This document shows positions 17,105 through 25,351 of a DNA stretch of 33,225 nucleotides, piece by piece. The position numbers and the translations under genes were made by a program. A model generated the notes under the pieces. The model had not been told where the DNA came from, searched no databases, and saw only the letters and a list, made by a program, of their open reading frames with translations. Numbering within the stretch: the first letter of the stretch is position 1; every line of letters begins with the position of its first letter. Where the stretch lies: NCBI GenBank assembly GCA_958477465.1, contig CAUEFX010000048.1, positions 1 to 33,225 on the forward strand, given 5' to 3'. The stretch comes from an uncultured Bacteroides sp. Lineage in GTDB: Bacteria; Bacteroidota; Bacteroidia; Bacteroidales; Bacteroidaceae.

Positions 17105-17343
17105 AAGTGTTTCAATAGACGTTCGTTTAATTGAACGCAAAGATAGATGGTATTTTCATAATGACAAAATGTTTATTAAAGAAAATAATATTTTGTTTAC
17201 CGATTGATATTTAATGTATTGATTAGCAATAACGTATGCCAAATTCAAAATAAGAGTTTTGCATGTATACTTTTACGAAATCCCCTCTTATATATAATGT
17301 GTAAAACGGGTGTTCAATTAAACGAACGTCTATTGAAACACTT
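17105..17343. promoter_or_regulatory. Invertible promoter segment with 32-bp inverted repeats
   Basis: The 32 bases at 17105-17136 are the exact reverse complement of 17312-17343, and 175 bp lie between. Each arm contains AGACGTTCGT (left arm 17117-17126), which fits the ARACGTWCGT core I recall for sites recombined by the Mpi serine invertase at B. fragilis capsule promoters. Arm length and spacing fit that system. The segment lies upstream of upxY and carries one consensus promoter, so inversion would switch the whole CPS operon. No invertase gene is in the window; Mpi acts in trans. Confidence 0.95.
17138..17168 (-). promoter_or_regulatory. Bacteroides promoter for the CPS operon, ON orientation
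   Basis: On the minus strand, TTTG (17165-17168) and TATCTTTG (17138-17145) are separated by exactly 19 nt, matching the Bacteroides sigma-ABfr consensus TTTG-N19-21-TAnnTTTG. It lies just inside the left inverted repeat and points toward upxY, so transcription would begin within the left repeat. In the inverted state it would point away, toward the 3' end of the ATPase gene. Confidence 0.9.
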
Positions 17344-17405
17344 CTCCACTTTACTGCATCGCATTGAATATCAATAAAATGCCATTCAAAACATTTATTT
17401 CTCAT

Positions 17406-18066
17406 CTTTTAATCAAAAATGCTTTAAGACAAAAGCGTTAGAATCAAAGTGCACTTCCATATTTAGAGCGAAGTTATAGGCAAAACATCACAGAGCTCAC
17501 AGAGTAAATACTTTTGCCAGTATGTTTTCTTTTTGGATAGTGAACTTTGCTTATTTACAAAATGTCAATATGGTATTTTAGTTTACGCAGAATTCCCTTA
17601 TTAAAGCAAAAGATAGGACTGGAATAAAAAAACGTCCGCATTTCCATATTGAATATTTCAAAACACCATCAATACAAGCAATTAATCGTCATAAAGATTA
17701 TCATTTGCAGATTTCACTTACCATCTGCTACAAAAAACATGTATATACTATTCTCTATTCTATTTCAAAAGAGTTCACATATTACCGCCAATTAGCGTAA
17801 AAAACGGCTTCTACAAGAGGAAAAACACTTTTCCCCTAGAGACTCTTATAGTTTCTCGTAGAGGAACGAGTCGTTCCTCTACGAGGAACTGAAACTTTCT
17901 CCCGGAGAAACTTGAATAAAAGCACTGGGAAAAAGTGCATATCTATCCTCTTTTATATAAAAATATGCAGAAAAAGTGTATTTTATTCATTCTTTTATGC
18001 ACTTTTTTCTCTATTTGACGCTTTTAAATCAAAGTATGTGTTAGCAAAAATCACAATTTAAAAGAA
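17406..18066. other. AT-rich non-coding stretch with repeats and hairpins
   Basis: About 660 bp without a gene between the invertible promoter and the ATPase stop. It holds a copy of a CACAGAGCTCACAGAGTAA element (around 17487-17506, near copy at 32219), a large nested inverted repeat (17826-17937), and several copies of a GAAAAAGTGCAT-like 12-mer in both orientations (17929-17940, about 17966-17977, 17997-18009). No convincing ORF or consensus promoter is seen. Confidence 0.6.
17826..17937. repeat. Nested inverted repeat, about 110 bp
   Basis: The core is a 14-bp perfect stem (17855-17868 with 17872-17885, 3-nt loop), extended to about 19-20 bp through one wobble and four more pairs (17850-17890). 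Further out, AGTTTCTC (17850-17857) can alternatively pair with GAGAAACT (17905-17912), and CACTTTTCCC (17826-17835) nearly pairs with GGGAAAAAGTG (17927-17937). No long U-run follows the core, so it is not a simple terminator. Confidence 0.75.
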
Positions 18067-18088
18067 TTATGTCAGATTATTCATGTTT

Positions 18089-19393
18089 TTATAACATTTC
18101 TGATAATCTCCAAGCTTGTATATGCCGGATGCCTTCCCTTGACGGAAGCACCGTTTTGTCAAGAGAAACCACCCACTTCTCATAATTGTCTTGTATCGAC
18201 TCCAACGAAGCATACGCAGCCTGCATAGCCGCCTCATCCTCCAGCGTAGGAATACACTGGATATAAATGATGCGATCATCCTTACGAGCCATAAAGTCAA
18301 TCACCTTATTGCGATGCACACCTACATTCACCCGATATCCGGCATGCTTCAATTCAAGACAGACCTGATTCTTAAACTTCACCTCCTGCCCGCGGGCAAA
18401 AAAAGGATAAAGATAATGCATAAAGGCCCAATCGTCGATATAGTAACGGCAAGTACCGGATATTACCTCTTTCGTGCGGACCTGACAACGCTCCACGCGA
18501 TGGATAAGAAATACATCTTCCAGATAACCGATATAATTGGCAATAGTATCATAACTCGTCTTCCGCTTCTGCGCCGTAAAATATGAGACAAGATTGGTGA
18601 CCGAAACCAATCCGGACAGATGCTCAACCAGGTAAATGAGCGTATCTTCAAAAAGACGGGGATCTTTTATGCGGTAACGCTTCACGACATCACGGAACAG
18701 CACGGTATCTTTCAGAGATGAGACATAATTCCACCTTGACTCTTCCGACGGAAAAACCGAAAGGCGGGGCAAACCTCCCTGCTCCATATAGGAAGCATAA
18801 CTCTTGTCCGACACCTCTTCCGACTCCTTTTCGATGTACTCGGCATAACTGAAAGGGAAAATCTCAAAGCCGACATAATGGCGGTCCGGAATCCCCTCTG
18901 CATCACAAGGAATCATCCCCCTATTGGAACCACTGATAAACAGTTCGCAACTATTGACGTAATCCTGCGAATGTGTACGGACAAACTCCTCCCAGCCCTC
19001 GATATTCTGTATCTCTTCTATGAATATATAGATCTTCCCCACGGGATGAAGCCGTTCGCGATAGAGGGAAAGAAGATATTCAAGCCCTCCACGACCGGAA
19101 ATGAGACCGGAATCGGTAAACGGACGGCTGATATACAACACATTCCGCGCCGATACTCCTTCGTCCAGCAGATGCACCATAATCTGATGTAACAGATAAG
19201 ACTTGCCTGCACCACGCTGCCCGAACAGCACCTTCACCAACTTGTTGCCTATATAACCAAAAATACGGTCTGTATAGCTCTTACGGGCAAATCCCGTTTC
19301 AGGGAACCGCCCGTCCCAGTAATTGGAAATGGTCAGTTCGTTAAAAGAATCGTTCATATCAGAAAATAAATACATTAACAAATAATTATTCAT
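18089..19393 (-). CDS. AAA ATPase with DUF4143-type C-terminal domain
   Basis: A 434-residue protein of the common bacterial ATP-binding/DUF4143 family. Walker A is G-Q-R-G-A-G-K-S at 58-65, Walker B I-Y-I-F-I-E-E-I-Q at 121-129, and a sensor-like S-G-S-N at 154-157. The C-terminal part has V-I-D-F-M-A-R-K followed by I-I-Y-I-Q-C, the position where PD-(D/E)xK-like members have D and ExK; here the ExK is not kept, so nuclease activity is doubtful. The listed ATG is followed by an in-frame ATG at residue 13 (M-N-D-S-F-N) that may be the true start. Monocistronic, divergent from the core gmd. Cellular role unknown for this family. Confidence 0.85.
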   Translation of the reverse strand: MNNYLLMYLFSDMNDSFNELTISNYWDGRFPETGFARKSYTDRIFGYIGNKLVKVLFGQRGAGKSYLLHQIMVHLLDEGVSARNVLYISRPFTDSGLISGRGGLEYLLSLYRERLHPVGKIYIFIEEIQNIEGWEEFVRTHSQDYVNSCELFISGSNRGMIPCDAEGIPDRHYVGFEIFPFSYAEYIEKESEEVSDKSYASYMEQGGLPRLSVFPSEESRWNYVSSLKDTVLFRDVVKRYRIKDPRLFEDTLIYLVEHLSGLVSVTNLVSYFTAQKRKTSYDTIANYIGYLEDVFLIHRVERCQVRTKEVISGTCRYYIDDWAFMHYLYPFFARGQEVKFKNQVCLELKHAGYRVNVGVHRNKVIDFMARKDDRIIYIQCIPTLEDEAAMQAAYASLESIQDNYEKWVVSLDKTVLPSREGIRHIQAWRLSEML

Positions 19394-19571
19394 ATAAAAA
19401 TAAATATCATGTATTATAGAATCAAATATTCATTTATACATGAATAATATTCAGCAAATATATATTTTTTCTACCTAATCTAAAAAATTATTCTCCATTT
19501 TAATTTTCCATTCAAAAGAAAAGCCCGAATATTGCATCGGAATAATATCACAAATCAATAAAACGATCATC

Positions 19572-20645
19572 ATGAAAAAAGCTCTTATTTCGGGAATCAC
19601 CGGTCAGGACGGTTCATTCCTCGCTGAATTTTTGTTGCAAAAAGGTTATGAAGTACACGGTATCCTCCGTCGTTCTTCCTCGTTCAACACCGGACGTATC
19701 GAACATCTCTATTTTGACGAATGGGTGCGCGACATGAAACAGAAACGTACAATCAACCTGCACTACGCGGACATGACGGATTCAAGTTCGCTGATACGCG
19801 TAATCCAGATGGTACAGCCCGACGAGATATACAACCTCGCTGCCCAAAGTCACGTAAAAGTATCTTTCGATGTTCCCGAATATACGGCAGAAGCGGATGC
19901 CGTAGGTACACTGCGTATGCTTGAAGCCGTGCGTATCCTGGGACTGGAAAAGAAAACGCGTATCTATCAGGCTTCTACGTCGGAGCTGTATGGAAAGGTA
20001 CAGGAAGTGCCTCAGAGCGAAACGACTCCATTCTATCCGCGTAGCCCCTATGCAGTGGCCAAGCAGTACGGTTTCTGGATCACCAAGAACTATCGTGAGA
20101 GCTACGGTATGTTTGCCGTAAACGGTATCCTCTTCAATCATGAAAGCGAACGCCGCGGAGAGACATTCGTAACCCGCAAAATCACATTTGCCGCCGCACG
20201 TATCGTACAGGGCGAGCAAGACAAGCTTTACTTAGGCAATCTGGACGCCCGCCGTGACTGGGGATATGCCAAGGATTATGTGGAATGTATGTGGCTCATC
20301 CTGCAGCACGATGTGCCGGAAGATTTCGTTATCGCCACCGGAGAGATGCACACCGTACGTGAATTCTGCACGCTCGCCTTTGCCGAAGCGGGCATCAACC
20401 TGCGCTGGGAAGGCAAAGGGCTGGACGAAAAGGGAATCGACACTGCTACCGGAAGGGTATTGGTCGAGGTCGATCCGAAATATTTCCGCCCGGCAGAGGT
20501 AGAACAGTTGTTAGGAAACCCCACCAAAGCAAAAACCGTATTAGGATGGAATCCCTGCAAAACGCCATTCCCTGAACTGGTAAAAATCATGGTACGCCAC
20601 GATATGAAGAAAGTACAAAAAATGATCGCAACTAAACAGGAATAA
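19572..20645 (+). CDS. gmd: GDP-mannose 4,6-dehydratase, core copy
   Basis: A 357-residue Gmd with G-I-T-G-Q-D-G-S-F-L, S-E-L-Y-G-K, Y-A-V-A-K, F-N-H-E-S-E-R-R-G-E and R-D-W-G-Y-A-K-D-Y blocks. It has about 13 fewer residues than the capsule Gmd at 9326-10438. The gene is more GC-balanced than the capsule copy. It forms a two-gene operon with fcl, 5 bp apart. In B. fragilis a non-capsular gmd-fcl pair makes GDP-fucose for protein O-glycosylation and several capsules; this pair fits that role by position outside the CPS operon. No clean consensus promoter was found in the 178-bp upstream gap. Confidence 0.96.
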   Translation: MKKALISGITGQDGSFLAEFLLQKGYEVHGILRRSSSFNTGRIEHLYFDEWVRDMKQKRTINLHYADMTDSSSLIRVIQMVQPDEIYNLAAQSHVKVSFDVPEYTAEADAVGTLRMLEAVRILGLEKKTRIYQASTSELYGKVQEVPQSETTPFYPRSPYAVAKQYGFWITKNYRESYGMFAVNGILFNHESERRGETFVTRKITFAAARIVQGEQDKLYLGNLDARRDWGYAKDYVECMWLILQHDVPEDFVIATGEMHTVREFCTLAFAEAGINLRWEGKGLDEKGIDTATGRVLVEVDPKYFRPAEVEQLLGNPTKAKTVLGWNPCKTPFPELVKIMVRHDMKKVQKMIATKQE

Positions 20646-20650
20646 GACTC

Positions 20651-21721
20651 ATGGATAAAAATGCTAAGATATATGTAGCAGGACACCACGGACTCGTGGG
20701 TTCTGCCATCTGGAAGAACCTGCAAGAGAAAGGATACACCAATCTTACAGGCCGCACTCACAAAGAACTCGATCTGCTGGACGGAACAGCCGTACGCCGC
20801 TTCTTTGACGAAGAGCAACCGGAATATGTATTTCTGGCTGCTGCTTTCGTGGGCGGCATCATGGCCAACAGCATCTATCGGGCTGATTTTATCTACAAAA
20901 ACCTGCAGATACAACAGAATGTAATCGGTGAAAGCTTCCGCCACCAGGTGAAGAAACTGCTCTTCTTAGGAAGCACTTGTATCTATCCGCGCGATGCGGA
21001 ACAACCGATGAAAGAGGATGTGCTGCTGACTTCACCACTGGAATATACCAACGAGCCGTATGCCATCGCGAAGATTGCGGGACTGAAAATGTGCGAAAGT
21101 TTCAACCTGCAATACGGAACGAACTATATCGCCGTAATGCCCACCAACCTGTACGGACCGAACGACAACTTCGATCTGGAACGCAGCCATGTACTGCCTG
21201 CCATGATCCGCAAAATACACTTGGCTCACTGTCTGAAAGAGGAGAACTGGGAAGCCGTCCGGAAAGACATGAACCTGCGTCCTGTAGAGGGTATCAGCGG
21301 AGAGAACTCTAAAGAGGAGATACTCGCCGTTCTGAAAAAATACGGCATCAGCAATACGGAAGTACTGCTGTGGGGAACCGGAACGCCGCTACGCGAATTT
21401 CTCTGGAGTGAAGAGATGGCAGACGCCAGCGTATTCGTAATGGAGCACATCGACTTCAAAGATACATATAAGGAAGGAAGCAAAGACATCCGTAACTGCC
21501 ACATCAACATCGGTACCGGTAAAGAGATAAGTATCCGCAGGCTTGCCGAACTGATCGTGGAAACCGTAGGCTACAAAGGGAAGCTGACCTTCGACAGCAG
21601 CAAACCCGACGGCACCATGCGTAAACTTACCGACCCCTCCAAGCTGCACCAATTAGGATGGCACCACAAAATAGAAATAGAGGAAGGAGTACGGAAGATG
21701 TACGAATGGTACTTGCAATGA
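20651..21721 (+). CDS. fcl: GDP-L-fucose synthase, core copy
   Basis: A 356-residue Fcl/WcaG. It shows G-H-H-G-L-V-G-S-A-I-W, L-G-S-T-C-I-Y-P, Y-A-I-A-K and P-T-N-L-Y-G-P-N-D-N-F. Long runs are identical to the capsule Fcl (8143-9318), but the about 36-residue insertion of that copy is absent here: H-I-D-F-K-D runs through a short linker into D-I-R-N-C-H-I-N. It completes GDP-fucose synthesis with the upstream gmd. Two hairpins follow the stop codon. Confidence 0.96.
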   Translation: MDKNAKIYVAGHHGLVGSAIWKNLQEKGYTNLTGRTHKELDLLDGTAVRRFFDEEQPEYVFLAAAFVGGIMANSIYRADFIYKNLQIQQNVIGESFRHQVKKLLFLGSTCIYPRDAEQPMKEDVLLTSPLEYTNEPYAIAKIAGLKMCESFNLQYGTNYIAVMPTNLYGPNDNFDLERSHVLPAMIRKIHLAHCLKEENWEAVRKDMNLRPVEGISGENSKEEILAVLKKYGISNTEVLLWGTGTPLREFLWSEEMADASVFVMEHIDFKDTYKEGSKDIRNCHINIGTGKEISIRRLAELIVETVGYKGKLTFDSSKPDGTMRKLTDPSKLHQLGWHHKIEIEEGVRKMYEWYLQ

Positions 21722-21755
21722 AGCATATCGCTGAATAAAACTTAAGCAGGCTCTT

Positions 21756-21783
21756 GAGGAGGGTGTCAAAACTCCTTTTTTTT
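21756..21783 (+). terminator. Terminator after the core gmd-fcl operon
   Basis: A short stem (AGGAG at 21757-21761 with CTCCT at 21772-21776) is followed by a run of T (21775-21783). A motif copy (AAAACTTAAGCAGGCTCTT, 21737-21755) lies just before it. Confidence 0.55.
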
Positions 21784-21788
21784 AGAAC

Positions 21789-21824
21789 TTCACCCCTGCT
21801 ACAGATATTCGTGGCTGGGGTGAA
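21789..21824 (+). terminator. Second hairpin downstream of fcl
   Basis: TTCACCCC (21789-21796) pairs with GGGGTGAA (21817-21824), and inner bases G-C-x-A-C continue the stem with a mismatch and a wobble. It is followed by TCTTTCTATTT, which is T-rich but not a clean T-run. It may back up the first terminator. Confidence 0.5.
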
Positions 21825-21969
21825 TCTTTCTATTTGGGTATTATAACACATTCACCTCGATCTTTGCTTCGGAATAATACTTCACCGGACCGTAAAAAAG
21901 AGACCGAACGCCTGTTGTTGAATTTCCGGCACGGTATGAACACAGAAACAAGACTTTCAACTGAATAAG

Positions 21970-22000
21970 TTTTTTATTCCCAATATAATAGCTATATTTG
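21970..22000 (+). promoter_or_regulatory. Promoter of the acyl-CoA ligase-like gene
   Basis: TATATTTG at 21993-22000 matches the Bacteroides -7 box; TTTT at 21970-21973, 19 nt upstream, is a 3-of-4 match to the -33 TTTG. It lies 28 bp before the ATG. Confidence 0.7.
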
Positions 22001-22027
22001 CGCAATTTAATATCAAATGTGCAATAA

Positions 22028-23686
22028 ATGGAACAAAGTTTTATAGCCTACATCGAAAACAGTATCAAGAATAACTGGGATCTGGACGCTCTGACAGACT
22101 ACAAAGGAGCCACCCTACAGTATAAAGACGTGGCCCGTAAAATCGAAAAGCTACATATCATCTTCGAAGAAAGCGGTATCCGTAAAGGAGACAAGATAGC
22201 CGTCTGCGGACGAAACAGTTCTCATTGGGGGGTTACCTTTCTCGCCACTTTAACTTACGGCGCGGTAATCGTCCCCATCTTACATGAGTTCAAAGCCGAT
22301 AACGTACACAACATCGTCAACCATTCTGAAGCCAAACTGCTCTTCGTGGGCGATATGGTATGGGAGAACCTGAATGAATCGGCCATGCCGCTGCTGGAGG
22401 GTATTCTGATGATGAATGATTTCACCTTGCTGGTATCACGCAGTCAGAAACTGACACACGCCCGCGAACATCTCAACGAACTGTTCGGAAAGAAATATCC
22501 GAAAAACTTCCGCAAGGAGCATGTGGAATACCGGAAAGACCAGCCCGAAGAATTGGCGGTGATCAACTATACATCAGGAACCACAAGCTACTCGAAAGGG
22601 GTAATGCTCCCCTACCGCAGCCTGTGGTCGAATACCAAATTCGCTTTTGAAGTACTGTCCTTGAATCCGGGAGACAAGATCGTTTCAATGTTGCCCATGG
22701 CGCACATGTACGGACTGGCATTCGAATTCTTATACGAATTTGCCGTGGGGTGCCAGATTTATTTTCTCACCCGTATGCCGAGTCCCAAAATCATCTTCCA
22801 GGCTTTTGCCGAAGTCAAACCCAACTTAGTGGTAGCCGTACCGCTTATCATCGAAAAAATCATCAAGAAAAACATTCTGCCGAAACTGGAAACCCCGACC
22901 ATGAAGTTGTTGCTGAAAGTGCCTATCATCAATGACAAGATCAAAGCGACCGTACGCGAACAAATGATACAGGCATTCGGCGGGAATTTCGAAGAGGTAA
23001 TCGTTGGCGGCGCCGCTTTCAATCAGGAAGTGGAGCAATTCCTCAAAATGATCGATTTCCCCTACACCGTGGGATATGGCATGACGGAATGCGGTCCGAT
23101 TATCTGTTATGAAGACTGGAAACGTTTCAAACCGGGATCATGCGGTAAAGCAGCCCCGCGTATGGATGTACAGGTTCTCTCACCGGATCCGGAGAACATA
23201 CCGGGAGAGATTGTCTGCAAAGGGCCGAATGTCATGTTGGGATATTACAAGAACGAAGAAGCCACGGAGCAGGTGATAGATAAAGACGGATGGCTGCACA
23301 CCGGTGACCTCGCCTTGAAAGATGCCGAAGGAAACATCACTATCAAAGGGCGCAGCAAGAACATGCTGCTGGGGCCGAGCGGCCAGAACATCTATCCGGA
23401 GGAGATTGAAGATAAGTTGAACAACCTGCCTTACGTATCGGAAAGCATCATCGTGCAGCAGAACGACAGACTCGTCGGATTGGTTTATCCGGACTTTGAC
23501 GAAGCCTTTGCACATGGCCTGAAAAACGAAGACATAGAACGTGTGATGGAAGAGAACCGGGTAACACTGAACACAATGTTGCCGGCTTACAGCCAGATTT
23601 CGAAAATGAAGATATATCCGGAAGAGTTCGAGAAAACTCCGAAGAAATCAATCAAGAGATTCTTATACCAAGAGGCTAAAGGTTAA
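22028..23686 (+). CDS. AMP-forming acyl-CoA/acyl-ACP ligase
   Basis: A 552-residue ANL-superfamily enzyme that activates a fatty acid as the acyl-adenylate and transfers it to CoA or a carrier protein. Motifs: A3/P-loop Y-T-S-G-T-T-S-Y-S-K-G (about 180-190), A5 Y-G-M-T-E-C-G-P (about 350), A7 G-W-L-H-T-G-D-L (about 421-428), A8 around I-K-G-R-S-K-N, and the C-terminal catalytic Lys within K-T-P-K-K-S-I-K-R-F. Architecture resembles long-chain acyl-CoA synthetase (FadD/FAA1 type). It has its own promoter and no lipid-metabolism neighbours. Chain length and acceptor cannot be read. Confidence 0.88.
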   Translation: MEQSFIAYIENSIKNNWDLDALTDYKGATLQYKDVARKIEKLHIIFEESGIRKGDKIAVCGRNSSHWGVTFLATLTYGAVIVPILHEFKADNVHNIVNHSEAKLLFVGDMVWENLNESAMPLLEGILMMNDFTLLVSRSQKLTHAREHLNELFGKKYPKNFRKEHVEYRKDQPEELAVINYTSGTTSYSKGVMLPYRSLWSNTKFAFEVLSLNPGDKIVSMLPMAHMYGLAFEFLYEFAVGCQIYFLTRMPSPKIIFQAFAEVKPNLVVAVPLIIEKIIKKNILPKLETPTMKLLLKVPIINDKIKATVREQMIQAFGGNFEEVIVGGAAFNQEVEQFLKMIDFPYTVGYGMTECGPIICYEDWKRFKPGSCGKAAPRMDVQVLSPDPENIPGEIVCKGPNVMLGYYKNEEATEQVIDKDGWLHTGDLALKDAEGNITIKGRSKNMLLGPSGQNIYPEEIEDKLNNLPYVSESIIVQQNDRLVGLVYPDFDEAFAHGLKNEDIERVMEENRVTLNTMLPAYSQISKMKIYPEEFEKTPKKSIKRFLYQEAKG

Positions 23687-23700
23687 TAATAATGTGACAC

Positions 23701-23772
23701 AATTTGCCAATGTGCCAATATGCCAATTAGAGAATGTGTTAATAAATTGGCGCATTGGCATATTGGCAAATT
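23701..23772. repeat. 28-bp inverted repeat built of TTGGCA/TGCCAA units
   Basis: 23701-23728 and 23745-23772 are reverse complements at 25 of 28 positions, and each arm is itself made of three ATTGGC-like units about 9 bp apart. A further single unit follows at 23776-23785. It lies in the 121-bp gap between the ligase and the sulfatase and could act as a terminator/attenuator in the RNA or as a dispersed repeat. Confidence 0.75.
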
Positions 23773-23807
23773 ATTCAATTGGCACATTATCCAACATTAT
23801 TAAAGTT

Positions 23808-25340
23808 ATGAAAAACGAACTGTTACTATCGACAGCCATCCTTTCGGTGTGTGGTGTAGCGGGTAAGGCTCAAGCGGCAAAAGATCAGAAGCATCCTAAC
23901 ATTGTTATGTTTCTGGTAGACGATATGGGATGGCAGGATACGTCTCTACCCTTTTGGACGCAGCGCACACACTACAATGACACTTACGAGACCCCCAATA
24001 TGGAGCGTCTGGCGGCACAGGGTATGATGTTCACACAAGCGTATGCCTGCAGTATAAGTTCGCCAAGCCGTGTCAGCCTGTTCACCGGGATGAATGCGGC
24101 ACGGCACCGGGTGACCAGCTGGACATTGCATAAAAACAAAACACATGAACAGCCGGACTCTGTGCTGATATATCCGGAATGGAATGTAAACGGTATATGT
24201 CAGGAACCGGGAATAGAGCGTACCACTCAAGTGACGACATTGGCGCAAGTATTAAAAGAGAACGGTTATCACACCATACATTGCGGAAAGGCTCACTTCG
24301 GAGCCATCGACACTCCGGGAGAAGATCCGCTGAAAATGGGATTCGAGGTGAACATAGCCGGACATGCGGCCGGTTCTCCCGCCAGCTATTACGGCAAAAA
24401 GAATTTCGGGAACAGAACCGACGGGAAGAATCCGCCGGCTGCCGTACCGGGATTGGAGAAGTATCACGGCACAGACACATTCCTCAGCGAAGCGCTCACG
24501 CTGGAGGCAAAAAGGGCATTGGATGACGCACAGAAAAGCGACAAACCGTTTTTTCTGTATATGGCGCATTATGCCGTGCATACGCCGATACAACCGGACA
24601 TGCGCTTTTATCAGAAGTACATAGACAAAGGGTTGCCACCGGTAGAAGCCGCTTATGCCACTCTCGTGGAAGGGATGGACAAAAGCTTAGGTGACCTTAT
24701 GGACTATCTGGAGGAGAACAACCTGCAGGACAATACCGTCATTCTATTCATGTCGGACAACGGCGGACTGGCTGCACATACGCGTGCCGGACAACTCCAT
24801 ACACAGAACTATCCGCTCAACAGCGGTAAGGGTTCCGCCTATGAAGGTGGCGTACGGGAACCGATGATCGTAAGCTGGCCGGGCACCGTTAAACCCGGAA
24901 GTAAATGCAACCATTATCTGATGATAGAAGATTTCTTTCCTACCCTGTTGGAGATAGCAGGGATATCGGACTATCAGACAATACAACAGCGGGACGGTAT
25001 CAGCTTTATGCCGCTGCTCACCGGAAAAGGTAAGATGAAAGACAGAGACATCTATTGGCACTATCCGCATAGCTGGGGGCCTTCAGGACCGGGAATCGGT
25101 GCAACCTGCGCTATCCGTTCGGGAGACTGGAAACTGGTGTATTATTTTGATTCCGGAAAAAGGGAATTATTCAATATCCCCAACGACATTAGCGAAAAAC
25201 ACGATATGGCAGCCCAAAAGCCACGCATCGTGAAACAACTGGCAAAAAAATTAAGTAACTATCTTCGTTCGGTAAATGCCCAACGGCCGCTATTGCGTGC
25301 GACACAACAACTCGCACCATGGCCGGACGAAATTAAATAA
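23808..25340 (+). CDS. Secreted serine-type sulfatase (S1 family)
   Basis: A 510-residue sulfatase. The ATG at 23808 is chosen because it is followed by a signal peptide (K-N-E-L-L-L-S-T-A-I-L-S-V-C-G-V-A-G-K-A); an upstream in-frame ATG would translate the repeat region. Metal-binding Asp pair: M-F-L-V-D-D-M-G-W. The signature at residues 84-88 is S-S-P-S-R with S84 in the position matured to formylglycine, the Ser type needing an anaerobic maturase (anSME). H-C-G-K-A-H-F-G and M-S-D-N-G-G are further active-site blocks. It would desulfate a host or dietary glycan in the periplasm or at the surface. No SusCD pair is adjacent. Confidence 0.92.
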   Translation: MKNELLLSTAILSVCGVAGKAQAAKDQKHPNIVMFLVDDMGWQDTSLPFWTQRTHYNDTYETPNMERLAAQGMMFTQAYACSISSPSRVSLFTGMNAARHRVTSWTLHKNKTHEQPDSVLIYPEWNVNGICQEPGIERTTQVTTLAQVLKENGYHTIHCGKAHFGAIDTPGEDPLKMGFEVNIAGHAAGSPASYYGKKNFGNRTDGKNPPAAVPGLEKYHGTDTFLSEALTLEAKRALDDAQKSDKPFFLYMAHYAVHTPIQPDMRFYQKYIDKGLPPVEAAYATLVEGMDKSLGDLMDYLEENNLQDNTVILFMSDNGGLAAHTRAGQLHTQNYPLNSGKGSAYEGGVREPMIVSWPGTVKPGSKCNHYLMIEDFFPTLLEIAGISDYQTIQQRDGISFMPLLTGKGKMKDRDIYWHYPHSWGPSGPGIGATCAIRSGDWKLVYYFDSGKRELFNIPNDISEKHDMAAQKPRIVKQLAKKLSNYLRSVNAQRPLLRATQQLAPWPDEIK

Positions 25341-25351
25341 AAAAGGAAACA

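Noticed and set aside
17223..17405. A 60-codon minus-strand ORF across the right inverted repeat
   Set aside because: It would be broken by each inversion and includes the recombination site; it has no recognisable sequence.
23694..23807. N-terminal extension of the sulfatase from an upstream ATG
   Set aside because: It would translate the TTGGCA inverted repeat and bury the signal peptide; the ATG at 23808 starts a clean signal sequence.
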